Source: Sinomonas susongensis
GTDB lineage: Bacteria > Actinomycetota > Actinomycetes > Actinomycetales > Micrococcaceae
Direction of reading: 5' to 3'
Length of the DNA stretch: 64,000 bases
Assembly (NCBI RefSeq): GCF_005877005.1
Contig: NZ_SSNH01000003.1
Coordinates: 1 to 64,000 of the forward strand
The notes under the pieces are model-generated. The model was not told where the DNA came from, did no database searches, and saw nothing but the letters and a program-made list of their open reading frames with translations. The position numbers and the translations under genes were made by a program. The stretch's first letter is position 1. Each line of letters begins with the position of its first letter. Below, one piece after another: positions 1 through 6,996 of the stretch.

Positions 1-582
1 GCCGAGGCGGTCAGGGTCGCCGAGGGCACCGACCCGGGGGCGGAGATGGGCCCGGTCATCACCGCGGCCTCGAAGGAGCGGATGAAGTCGATCGTGACCT
101 CCGCGGCCGAGGCCGGGGCGGACCTGGTCGTGGACGGGCGCGAGTTCACCGTCCCGGGCAAGGAGGACGGGTTCTGGTTCGGGCCCACCGTGATCGACAA
201 CGTGGGAACGGACATGGCCGCCTACACCGAGGAGATCTTCGGCCCGGTCCTGGGCGTGGTGAGGGTGCAGACCGTGGAGGAGGCCATCGAGCTGATCAAC
301 TCCAACCCCTACGGCAACGGCACCGCGATCTTCACCTCCTCCGGCTCCAACGCCCGCAAGTTCCACCGCGGGGTCCACGTGGGCATGATCGGGGTCAACG
401 TCCCGATCCCCGTCCCGGTCGCCTACCACTCCTTCGGCGGCTGGAAGAACTCCCTCTTCGGCGACAAGCACATCTACGGCGAAGAAGGCGTCTCCTTCTA
501 CACCCGCGCCAAGGTCGTCACCCAACGCTGGCCCGAACCCACCCACGCCTCCGGCGCCTCCTACAACTTCCCCTCCAACTAG
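1..582 (+). CDS. mmsA: (Methyl)malonate-semialdehyde dehydrogenase, C-terminal part
   Basis: C-terminal 193 residues of the CoA-acylating (methyl)malonate-semialdehyde dehydrogenase. This cytosolic NAD enzyme makes acetyl- or propionyl-CoA in the last step of myo-inositol (IolA) or valine (MmsA) breakdown. The frame is open to base 1, so roughly 300 residues, including the nucleotide-binding half and probably the catalytic Cys, lie outside the window. Visible family signatures are EEIFGPVL, the segment GMIGVNVPIPVPV, SFGGWKNSLFGD and a C-terminal FYTRAKVV. The next gene starts 29 bp downstream on the same strand, followed by iolG- and iolH-type genes, so the inositol role is favoured. The first internal ATG in the visible part is not a start. 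Confidence 0.93.
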   Translation, partial: AEAVRVAEGTDPGAEMGPVITAASKERMKSIVTSAAEAGADLVVDGREFTVPGKEDGFWFGPTVIDNVGTDMAAYTEEIFGPVLGVVRVQTVEEAIELINSNPYGNGTAIFTSSGSNARKFHRGVHVGMIGVNVPIPVPVAYHSFGGWKNSLFGDKHIYGEEGVSFYTRAKVVTQRWPEPTHASGASYNFPSN

Positions 583-611
583 GCGTGCGCGCCAACGCTG
601 AAAGGCAACCG

Positions 612-1541
612 ATGACCGACATCGAGAACAAGCTCATCATCGGCACCGCACCGGATTCGTGGGGAGTCTGGTTCGCCGACGACCCGAAGCAGATCCCCTG
701 GGAGCGCTTCCTCGACGAAGTGGCCGAGGCTGGGTACAAGTGGATCGAGCTGGGGCCGTACGGCTACCTCCCGACCGATCCCTCGCGGCTCGCCGACGAG
801 CTCAAGGCCCGCGACCTCCGGGTCTCGGCGGGAACCGTGTTCACCGCGTTCCATAGGGGTGGGCGGCCGCAGGACGCAGCGTTCGAGGAGGCGTGGGAGC
901 CTGCTCGCCGCGTCGCCGAGCTGACCGCCGCCATGGGCGGCGAGCACATTGTCGTCATCCCCGCCATGTGGCGCGACGACGTGACGGGCGAGGCCGTCGA
1001 GAACGAGGTGCTCACCTCTGAGCAGTGGGACTCGCTGTTCAAGGGCCACGATGAGCTCGGCCGGCGGCTCGGCGAGCAGTTCGGGCTCAAGCAGCAGTTC
1101 CACTCGCATGCGGACTCGCACGTCCAGGGGCAGGCGGACATCGAGCGGCTGCTCGAGAACACCGATCCCGAGCTGCTCACCCTGTGCCTCGACACGGGGC
1201 ACGCCGAGTACGGCGGGGCGAGCAGTGTCGACCTCATCCGCAAGTATCCCGAGCGCATCGGCTACCTGCACCTCAAGCAGATCGATCCGGACGTCCTCGC
1301 GAAGGTCCGGGCCGAGAACCTGACCTGGGCGGCTGCGAACCTCGCGGGCGTCATGGCCGAGCCGCCGTCGGGCCTTCCCGACCTGCGCGAGGTCATCGAG
1401 GCCGTCGAAGGCCTCGGCCGTCCGATCTTCGGCATCGTGGAGCAGGACATGTACCCCGTCGCATTCGACGTCCCGCTCCCCATCGCGAAGCGGACCCGCA
1501 GCTACCTCCTCTCGTGCGGCTCCCGGACCCGCGTCTCCTGA
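612..1541 (+). CDS. TIM-barrel sugar isomerase/epimerase, IolE-like
   Basis: 309-residue AP-endonuclease-2/xylose-isomerase-like TIM-barrel protein. The N-terminal IIGTAPDSWGVWF and WIELGPYGYLP resemble inosose dehydratase (IolE), which dehydrates 2-keto-myo-inositol. Metal-ligand candidates are in QFHSHADSHVQ (around residue 160), LCLDTGHAEYGG (around 193) and GYLHLKQID (around 215), the usual E/D-H-H pattern of this fold. The ATG at 612 is preferred over one nine codons upstream because AAAGG lies just before it. It sits between mmsA and iolG, probably in one operon. The family is broad, so the exact substrate (inosose, or another keto-sugar as for IolI or IolH) is inferred from context. 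Confidence 0.85.
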   Translation: MTDIENKLIIGTAPDSWGVWFADDPKQIPWERFLDEVAEAGYKWIELGPYGYLPTDPSRLADELKARDLRVSAGTVFTAFHRGGRPQDAAFEEAWEPARRVAELTAAMGGEHIVVIPAMWRDDVTGEAVENEVLTSEQWDSLFKGHDELGRRLGEQFGLKQQFHSHADSHVQGQADIERLLENTDPELLTLCLDTGHAEYGGASSVDLIRKYPERIGYLHLKQIDPDVLAKVRAENLTWAAANLAGVMAEPPSGLPDLREVIEAVEGLGRPIFGIVEQDMYPVAFDVPLPIAKRTRSYLLSCGSRTRVS

Positions 1542-1582
1542 CCCCTCGGTCCACGCCGGACCCTCTCTGAAAGGCTCATTCC

Positions 1583-2608
1583 ATGACTGAGAACCTGCGC
1601 GTCGCCGTCATCGGCGCCGGCCGTATGGGCGCCGACCACATCCAGCGCCTGCACACGCGCATCCACGGCGCCGAAGTGGCCGCCGTCGTCGACATCGACC
1701 TGGACCGTGCCAAGGCCGCGGTCGAGGGCATCCCCGGGGCACGGGCCTTCGCGACCCCTGACGAGGCGTACGAAGCGGGGGATGTCAACGCCGTCCTCAT
1801 CGCCACTCCCGGGTTCCTGCACGAGCAGGCCCTCCTCGAGGCGCTCCAGCGCGACATCCCGATCCTCTGCGAGAAGCCGCTCACTCCTGACGCCGCGTCT
1901 GCGTGGAAGATCGTCGAGGCCGAGCAGAAGCTGGGCCGCCAGCGCATTCAGGTGGGCTTCATGCGCCGCTTCGACCAGGAATACCTGCAGCTCGGCGGGC
2001 TCGTCCGGTCGGGAGAGCTCGGGGAGCTGCTCATGCTCCACTGCCGGCACCGCAACCCGGACACCCCCGCTGGCTTCACGAACGAGATGCTCATCAACGA
2101 CTCCGTCGTCCACGAGTTCGACGTCATCCGCTACCTGACCGGCGAGGAGATCACGTCGGTGCAGGTGCGTCTCGGCAAGTCGACCTCGAAGGCACCGAAC
2201 GGGCAGCACGACCCCCAGCACGTCCTCATCGAGACCACGTCAGGCGTCCTCGCGGACGTGGAGATCTTCGTCAACGCCCAGTTCGGATACCAGGTCGCGA
2301 CCGAGGCCGCGTTCGAGGACGGCATCGTCGAGATCGGGGGCGACACCGGGCCGTACCTCCGCCGCGCGGGCCATTGGGGCGGCGAGGTCACGCCAGGGTT
2401 CGAGGCGCGCTTCGGTGCCGCCTACGATCGCGAGGTCCAGTCGTGGGTCGACGCAGCCCTTCGCGGCGAGATCGGCGGGCCCTCTGCGTGGGACGGCTAC
2501 GCGACCGCCGCTTGCTGCGAGGCCGGCGTGGAGGCGCAGAAGAGCGGCGACAAGGTCGCCGTCGTGCTCAACGAGAAGCCCGCCCTGTACGGGGGCAGCG
2601 CCCTGTGA
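1583..2608 (+). CDS. iolG: Inositol 2-dehydrogenase (Gfo/Idh/MocA family)
   Basis: 341 residues, the usual length for NAD-dependent inositol 2-dehydrogenase, which oxidises myo-inositol to 2-keto-myo-inositol as the first catabolic step. The Rossmann motif VIGAGRMG is at 9-16, the EKP motif at 97-99, and the catalytic D...H pair in DSVVHEFD is at 173-180. The C-terminal half is the alpha/beta domain of the family. AAAGG precedes the ATG. The stop overlaps the GTG of the next gene by four bases, so translation is probably coupled. Gene order with the IolE-like, iolH-like and iolB genes supports inositol rather than another polyol, but substrate range in this family cannot be read from sequence alone. 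Confidence 0.9.
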   Translation: MTENLRVAVIGAGRMGADHIQRLHTRIHGAEVAAVVDIDLDRAKAAVEGIPGARAFATPDEAYEAGDVNAVLIATPGFLHEQALLEALQRDIPILCEKPLTPDAASAWKIVEAEQKLGRQRIQVGFMRRFDQEYLQLGGLVRSGELGELLMLHCRHRNPDTPAGFTNEMLINDSVVHEFDVIRYLTGEEITSVQVRLGKSTSKAPNGQHDPQHVLIETTSGVLADVEIFVNAQFGYQVATEAAFEDGIVEIGGDTGPYLRRAGHWGGEVTPGFEARFGAAYDREVQSWVDAALRGEIGGPSAWDGYATAACCEAGVEAQKSGDKVAVVLNEKPALYGGSAL

Positions 2609-3486
2609 AGATCGCACTCGACCCCACTCCGTTCCATGCCACGCACTCGCTGCTCGAGTTCCCGGCCCTTGCGGCCGATCTCGGGTACGAGTACCTCCAG
2701 CTGACCCCGCACCGGGACATGATTCCGTTCTTCACGCACCCGAAGGCCGACGACGAGCTCGTGCGCCAGTTCCGCAAGGCATGCGCCGACGCCGGCGTCG
2801 AGGTTGCCTCCGTGCTGCCGGTACTCCGCTGGTCCGGGCCCGACGAGCAGCTGCGCGAGGCCGCCGTTCGCTACTGGAAGCGGGCGATCCAGATCACCGT
2901 GGACCTCGGTGCGAACCAGATGAACACCGAGTTCTCGGGGCGGCCGGAGAAGCCGGAGGAGTCCGAGGCCTGCTTCTACAAGTCCATGGAGGAGCTCCTG
3001 CCGATCTTCGAGCGCGAGGGCGTCCACGTGGCGATCGACCCGCACCCGGACGACTTCGTCGAGGAGGGCCTCGCCGCCCTGCGAGTGATCCGTGGCCTCA
3101 ACTCCCCGAACGTCGGGATGGTGTACGTCGCGTCGCACACGTTCCACATGAAGGACGAGCCGCTCGAGATCATGCGCGCGGCGGGGGATCGCCTGCGCGT
3201 GGTCCACGTCTCGGACACCATGGACCACCACGCCTCGCATGGCCTCCGGTACATCACTAATCCGCCCGGCAACCCCGTCAGGGTGCACCAGCACCTCAAG
3301 ATCGGCGACGGCGACGTGAACTGGGACGAGTTCTTCGGCGGCCTGGGCGAGATCGGGTTTCTGGACCGCGAGGACACTGTCATGGTCTCGAGCGTCTTCG
3401 CCGAGGACGAGAACGCGGACGAGGTCTCGCGCTACCAGCTGCGCACCATCAAGGACCGCGTCTCGGGTACAGCTAACCGCCCCTAA
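2605..3486 (+). CDS. TIM-barrel sugar isomerase/epimerase, IolH-like
   Basis: 293 residues starting at the GTG of a GTGA overlap with iolG; the reading frame is open far upstream, but the overlap fixes the start. AP-endonuclease-2-like TIM barrel with probable metal ligands in MNTEFSG (around residue 98), VAIDPHPDDF (around 145), SHTFHMKDE (around 178) and VVHVSDTMDHH (around 203). This resembles IolH of inositol operons, whose exact reaction is unsettled. The last seven or so residues (SGTANRP) are encoded by the first copy of the CGTCTCGGGTACA repeat array, so the native C-terminus has apparently been replaced or extended by repeat sequence. The fold lies upstream of this point, so the protein is probably functional. 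Confidence 0.82.
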   Translation: MKIALDPTPFHATHSLLEFPALAADLGYEYLQLTPHRDMIPFFTHPKADDELVRQFRKACADAGVEVASVLPVLRWSGPDEQLREAAVRYWKRAIQITVDLGANQMNTEFSGRPEKPEESEACFYKSMEELLPIFEREGVHVAIDPHPDDFVEEGLAALRVIRGLNSPNVGMVYVASHTFHMKDEPLEIMRAAGDRLRVVHVSDTMDHHASHGLRYITNPPGNPVRVHQHLKIGDGDVNWDEFFGGLGEIGFLDREDTVMVSSVFAEDENADEVSRYQLRTIKDRVSGTANRP

Positions 3487-3752
3487 ACCCCGTCTCGGGT
3501 ACAGCTAACCGCCCCTGCATCCGTTTCGGGTACAGCTAACCGCCCCTGCATCCGTTTCGGGTACAGCTAACGCCTCTTCAAGGCGTCTCGGGTACGCCAA
3601 CACAGACCGCCGGATCCATTAGGGTCCGGCGGTCTGTGTCGTTCTGGGATTTACGCCCCGGCGGTCGGTCCTGTCGCCACAGGAAGGGAGCGGCCCACCC
3701 TCCGCCTTCGTCTCGGGTACAGATATTCGCTCCTCAGGGCGTTTCGGGTGCG
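3459..3752 (+). repeat. CGTYTCGGGTACA repeat array, forward, behind the iolH-type gene
   Basis: Seven copies of a 13-bp element, cgtytcgggtaca, start at 3459, 3491, 3522, 3553, 3584, 3709 and 3740. Spacing is 32, 31, 31, 31, then a 125-bp gap containing a hairpin, then 31. Copies at 3584 and 3740 are degenerate at the last bases. Between copies the filler is also similar (gctaaccgcccct). The array starts inside the last codons of the iolH-type gene and points in its direction of transcription. The spacing is about three helical turns. It is not CRISPR-like, because the spacers are themselves near-identical. See the matching arrays at 3844-3920 and 29266-29399. Confidence 0.9.
3600..3639 (+). 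terminator. Strong hairpin, likely terminator of the iol operon
   Basis: Perfect 15-bp arms acacagaccgccgga / tccggcggtctgtgt extend inward by three more pairs (one G-U) to a 4-base ATTA loop. There is no clear T-run afterwards, as is common for actinobacterial terminators. It lies between the fifth and sixth forward repeat copies, 113 bp after the iolH-type stop. Confidence 0.6.
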
Positions 3753-3771
3753 CCAATGTCACTTCGCTTCA

Positions 3772-3823
3772 AGCACGACGGCGGGTGCCGGGCCTTGAGG
3801 GGCCGGGCACCCGCCGTCGTGCT
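3772..3823. terminator. Long hairpin between convergent iol genes
   Basis: The arms agcacgacggcgggtgcc (3772-3789) and ggcacccgccgtcgtgct (3806-3823) pair perfectly over 18 bp, with a short ggcc/ggcc inner stem. It lies midway between the forward and reverse repeat arrays in the convergent interval, so it could stop transcription from either side. Confidence 0.55.
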
Positions 3824-3843
3824 CTCCGACATCGTGCGGTTGG

Positions 3844-3920
3844 TGTTCCCGAGACGGGTGAGGGGGGTGGGTTGGTGTACCCGAGACGGGTGAGGGGGGT
3901 GGGTTGGTGTACCCGAGACG
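3844..3920 (-). repeat. CGTCTCGGGTACA repeat array, reverse, behind iolB
   Basis: Three copies of tgtacccgagacg (the reverse complement of the 13-bp element; the first has tgttccc) start at 3844, 3876 and 3908, exactly 32 bp apart. The filler gggtgaggggggtgggttgg is repeated. The array begins four bases beyond the iolB stop. Read on the minus strand it has the same orientation relative to iolB as the forward array has to the iolH-type gene. Confidence 0.9.
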
Positions 3921-3924
3921 GTGG

Positions 3925-4848
3925 TCAGGCGGTGAAGGGGAGGCGGCGGTCGATGTCCTGGGCCTCCCACGTGCTGCGGATCCAGCCGTGGTGGGGGTCG
4001 TCGCTGATGAGCCATTCGCGCACCCGGCCGGGGCCAGCCATGACGTTGAGGTAGTAGAGGTCGTAGCCCGGCGCGGCCATCGCGGGACCATGCCAGCCGT
4101 AGGGGACGAGGACGACGTCCCCGGTCCGCACCTCCGCGTTGACGTCGATCGGCCGGTCGTCCGAGGCGTATACGCGCGCGTAGCCGACGGGGTCCTTGCC
4201 AGCGGTGTCGGCCTCCCCCGATTCGGCGGCGGTGGCGGTGAGGGAGCCCGGGGCGAGGCGGGTCTCGAAGTAGTAGATCTCCTCGAGGAAGGTCTCGCCG
4301 TCCTTCTCCTCGTCGTGCTTGTGGGGCGGGTATGAGGACCAGTTGCCGGCGGGGGTGATGACCTCGCACACGATGAAGCGGTCGGCCTCAAGGGCGGCCG
4401 GGGTCCCGAAGTTGTGCACCTGCCGCGAGCAGTTGCCAGCGCCGCGAAGCTCGACGGGCGTCTCCTCGGCCCTGACGAGGCGGGTCGGGTACTCGGTCTT
4501 GGCTGGGGCGAGCGCGACGGCGACCCGGCCCCCCTGAGCGCTCGAAATCTCCACGGCCCGACCGACTCCGGTGTAGAGCACGTCGCTCGGGCCAGCGAAG
4601 ACGGAGTCGCGCCCGCGCAGGGTGTGCTCCTCGCCGTCGACCGCCGCCTTGAAGGCTCCGTCCAGGGGAACCACGATGCGCTCCTCGCCGGCAGCCTCGA
4701 GGGAGACGCTCGCGCCCGGCGCGAGCTCGGCGACCTTGATGCCCGTATGCTCCCAGCCGTCGACGTCGAGCCTGCTGTCATGGGCGCCGAGCGAAACCTG
4801 CCAGGCGCCCTCGGAAGCCGAGCCCAGAGGGTAGACCCACTCTGCCAT
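3925..4848 (-). CDS. iolB: 5-deoxy-glucuronate isomerase
   Basis: 307 residues, typical for IolB, a bicupin enzyme that isomerises 5-deoxy-D-glucuronate to 2-deoxy-5-keto-gluconate in myo-inositol catabolism. The second cupin holds the metal ligands in SSYPPHKHDEE and LEEIYYFE (around residues 170-190), with a further ligand candidate near YGWHGP (around 255). The first cupin (residues 1-110) lacks an obvious metal set, as in the family. It lies 42 bp downstream of the GntR gene on the same strand, so the two form an operon convergent with the iolG operon. The remaining iol genes (iolC, iolD) are not in the window. Confidence 0.93.
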   Translation of the reverse strand: MAEWVYPLGSASEGAWQVSLGAHDSRLDVDGWEHTGIKVAELAPGASVSLEAAGEERIVVPLDGAFKAAVDGEEHTLRGRDSVFAGPSDVLYTGVGRAVEISSAQGGRVAVALAPAKTEYPTRLVRAEETPVELRGAGNCSRQVHNFGTPAALEADRFIVCEVITPAGNWSSYPPHKHDEEKDGETFLEEIYYFETRLAPGSLTATAAESGEADTAGKDPVGYARVYASDDRPIDVNAEVRTGDVVLVPYGWHGPAMAAPGYDLYYLNVMAGPGRVREWLISDDPHHGWIRSTWEAQDIDRRLPFTA

Positions 4849-4890
4849 AGGGTGTTTTCCTTCCTGTCTGTGATCCGAATCCAGGGGAAG

Positions 4891-5631
4891 TCAGCGCTGG
4901 ACCAGGGTCATCTCAAAGCTGTACGAGTCGGCGCGGTACACGTGCCGACCGGTCTCGACGTTGCGCCCTGTGTCGTCGACCGCGGTGCGCTCCATGGTGA
5001 CGAGCGCGGATCCGGGCGTGGTCTGGAGGAGCTCGGCCTGGTAGTCATCGGCGACGGTCGCCCCGATGCGCTGGTTCGCGAGCCGGAAGTTCACGCCTGC
5101 CTCGCGCAGGATCTGGTACATGCCGCGCTGGCGGAGCCCCTCCTCCGTGAGCTCCGCGATGTCGTCCCGTACCCAGTTCTCCATGAGGGCAAGCGGCTTC
5201 TCGCCCACCGAGCGGAGGCGGGTGAAGTGGTAGACGCCGACTCCGGGCAGCAGCTGGAGAGTATCGGCGATCTCGTCCTCGATGGGGCCGTGGCTGAACG
5301 CCAGGACCCGGGTTGTCGGCTTCTGGCCTCCGCGCGAGAGGTCGTCGTAGAGGCTCGAGAGCTCGAGATGGCGACGCACCTGGCTCGCGACGACCTGGGT
5401 TCCGACGCCGCGCTTGCGGACCAGCAGCCCCGCACGGACGAGCTCGTCCATGGCCTTGCGCATCGTGGGGCGGGAGAGATTGAGCTGCGCCGCGAGCTCG
5501 ATCTCGTTCTCGAGCTTGGACCCCGGCTCGAGCGCGCCGGTACGGATCATCCCTTCGATGCCCTGCACGACCTGATGGTAGAGCGGGACGGGGGATGAGC
5601 GGTCGATGGGGATGTTGAGGCTGGTCGCCAT
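4891..5631 (-). CDS. GntR-family regulator (HutC/UTRA type), probable iol repressor
   Basis: 246-residue regulator. A GntR winged helix occupies residues 10-80 (PLYHQVVQGIEGMIRTG, then LSRPTMRKAMDELVRAGLL). A UTRA/HutC effector domain occupies roughly 95-240 (RVLAFSHGPIEDEIADTL, VYHFTRLR, PLALMENWV). Such proteins usually repress adjacent catabolic genes and are released by a phosphorylated or oxidised sugar intermediate. It leads an operon with iolB and faces the inositol genes, so control of inositol catabolism is inferred. The stop is 42 bp before the iolB start. The ATG at 5631 has AAGGAGGG seven bases upstream on the minus strand. Confidence 0.88.
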   Translation of the reverse strand: MATSLNIPIDRSSPVPLYHQVVQGIEGMIRTGALEPGSKLENEIELAAQLNLSRPTMRKAMDELVRAGLLVRKRGVGTQVVASQVRRHLELSSLYDDLSRGGQKPTTRVLAFSHGPIEDEIADTLQLLPGVGVYHFTRLRSVGEKPLALMENWVRDDIAELTEEGLRQRGMYQILREAGVNFRLANQRIGATVADDYQAELLQTTPGSALVTMERTAVDDTGRNVETGRHVYRADSYSFEMTLVQR

Positions 5632-5703
5632 GACCCCTCCTTGGGCTGGGCGGTGAATACCCGGCTTCGTATGTTTATTTGATAGGACAAAGCTCCTGCA
5701 TTG

Positions 5704-5733
5704 ATCTTAGCATTTGTGACCGCTCGATGTCAG
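5704..5733 (-). promoter_or_regulatory. Probable promoter of the gntR-iolB operon
   Basis: On the minus strand CTGACA (5728-5733) and TAAGAT (5704-5709) are separated by 18 bp, with TG one base before the -10 box. The interval is the most AT-rich stretch near the gene and leaves a leader of about 65 nt. The leader contains TTTGTCCTATCAAATAAAC, a possible operator region. Assigned by eye only. Confidence 0.4.
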
Positions 5734-5821
5734 GCATTTTGAGCAGGGCCGGCCGCTCGGCCCTTGTCGCTCCGGGGTGACAAATGAGCCACGAAGTGAC
5801 GTGATCGGAAGCATGTCAGTA

Positions 5822-6841
5822 CTAAGGCCTCGGCGGGCTGGTTGAGGCCCGGACCACGAGGGTTGGCTCGAGGAGGGCTCTTCTGGGCGGCGCGTCCGGG
5901 TCCGCGAGGCGGGCGAGCAGGGTGCGGGCGGCCTCGGCGCCGATCTCCCGGCTGTGGGGGTCGACGCTCGTGAGCGCGAGGTGGCGGTAGGCGGCCAGCG
6001 GCGAGTTGTCGTAGCCGACGACGGCGATCCCGCTCGGCGCGGCAAGCCTCCTTTCGTCCAACGCGGCGAGGGCGCCGATGGCCATCACGTCGTTCGCGGC
6101 GACGATCGCGGTCAGGCCCGGCTGTTCCTTGAAGAGTTCGACGGCGGCCGCGTAGCCGTCGGGCTCCGCCGTTCCGCGGTCGGTCCCAGCGACGATCGCT
6201 TCGAGCCCCGCCTGCCGCATGGACCGCTCGTAGCCCCGGCGACGATGTGCCGCCGGCCCGCCCCGACCGCTCACATGTCCGATCGTGCGGTGCCCCAGCC
6301 CGAGCAGGTGGCGTGTGGCAAGCTCACCGCCGCGCTCGTCGTCGCCCGCTACGACGTCGGCGTCGGGAAGCGTGGCCGGGCCGAGTTCGCGGACGCCCGC
6401 GACGACGACGGGCACGGAGACGTTCTTCAGCAGCGCGGCGTCGGGCTCGGCGGCGAGCACGAGGGCGTCGACATGCTGGGCCAGGAAGCCGTCCACCGGG
6501 TTGCGTCCAGAGGCGGCTTCGAGCTGGAAGTCGGCGACGCTCACGGTGTAGCCGGCGGGATCGAGCACTGAGCGCAGGCCCGCGAGGAGCTCGACGAACC
6601 AGGGGTTGCGGAAGTCGTCGATGAGGACGCCGACCGAGCGGGTCTGCTGGCTGGCGAGGGCGCTCGCGGCACGGCTTGGCCGGTAGCCGAGTTCCTCGAT
6701 GGCCATGAGCACCGCATCACGGCGGGCGTCGCTCACATGGGGCGCCCCTCGGAGGACGAGGGAGACGAGGGATTTGGAGACCCCAGCCCGCTGCGCGACG
6801 TCGTAGATCGTCGGGCGGGCGGGGGAGTCTCTCGTCGTCAC
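5822..6841 (-). CDS. LacI-family transcriptional regulator
   Basis: 339 residues from GTG at 6841. The longer open frame to 6973 would begin within the divergent promoter and lacks family similarity. The HTH at residues 10-35 reads TIYDVAQRAGVSKSLVSLVLRG, followed by the hinge HxxxRPSRAASALAS-like segment and a periplasmic-binding-fold effector domain to the end (VGVLIDDFRNPWF, ANDVMAIGAL, VVGYDNSPLA, TSVDPHSREIG). It is divergent from the dehydrogenase-isomerase pair at 6997-9194. A perfect 12-bp LacI-type palindrome lies between them, so it most likely represses that pair and responds to its sugar or a derivative. The ligand is unknown. Confidence 0.9.
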   Translation of the reverse strand: MTTRDSPARPTIYDVAQRAGVSKSLVSLVLRGAPHVSDARRDAVLMAIEELGYRPSRAASALASQQTRSVGVLIDDFRNPWFVELLAGLRSVLDPAGYTVSVADFQLEAASGRNPVDGFLAQHVDALVLAAEPDAALLKNVSVPVVVAGVRELGPATLPDADVVAGDDERGGELATRHLLGLGHRTIGHVSGRGGPAAHRRRGYERSMRQAGLEAIVAGTDRGTAEPDGYAAAVELFKEQPGLTAIVAANDVMAIGALAALDERRLAAPSGIAVVGYDNSPLAAYRHLALTSVDPHSREIGAEAARTLLARLADPDAPPRRALLEPTLVVRASTSPPRP

Positions 6842-6893
6842 GCGACCATCATGGCACCCGCGTGAGGGGCCGTCGTCGCACGCCACGACCCTA

Positions 6894-6940
6894 TTGACAG
6901 GACAATGTGTCCTTCCTATGCTCGTTTGTGGAGCGCTCCA
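6894..6940 (+). promoter_or_regulatory. Sigma-70-type promoter with two palindromic operators
   Basis: TTGACA (6894-6899) and TATGCT (6917-6922) are separated by 17 bp. The spacer overlaps the perfect palindrome AGGACA-ATG-TGTCCT (6899-6913). Just downstream is TGGAGCGCTCCA (6929-6940), a perfect 12-bp palindrome with the central CG typical of LacI-family operators. The promoter drives the operon starting at 6997. The divergent LacI protein is the obvious candidate for the second site. Confidence 0.75.
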
Positions 6941-6996
6941 AAAGCCGCCCTCATCCCAGACTTCCTCAATCACCGCCCCGCCTCAAAGGAGAGACC

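Noticed and set aside
3459..3600. CRISPR-like regular direct repeats
   Set aside because: The spacers are themselves near-identical, repeats are only 13 bp, orientation switches with the neighbouring gene, and there are no cas genes.
6842..6973. N-terminal extension of the first LacI gene from 6973
   Set aside because: It would cover the divergent promoter and operators and adds residues before the HTH not seen in LacI proteins; GTG 6841 fits.
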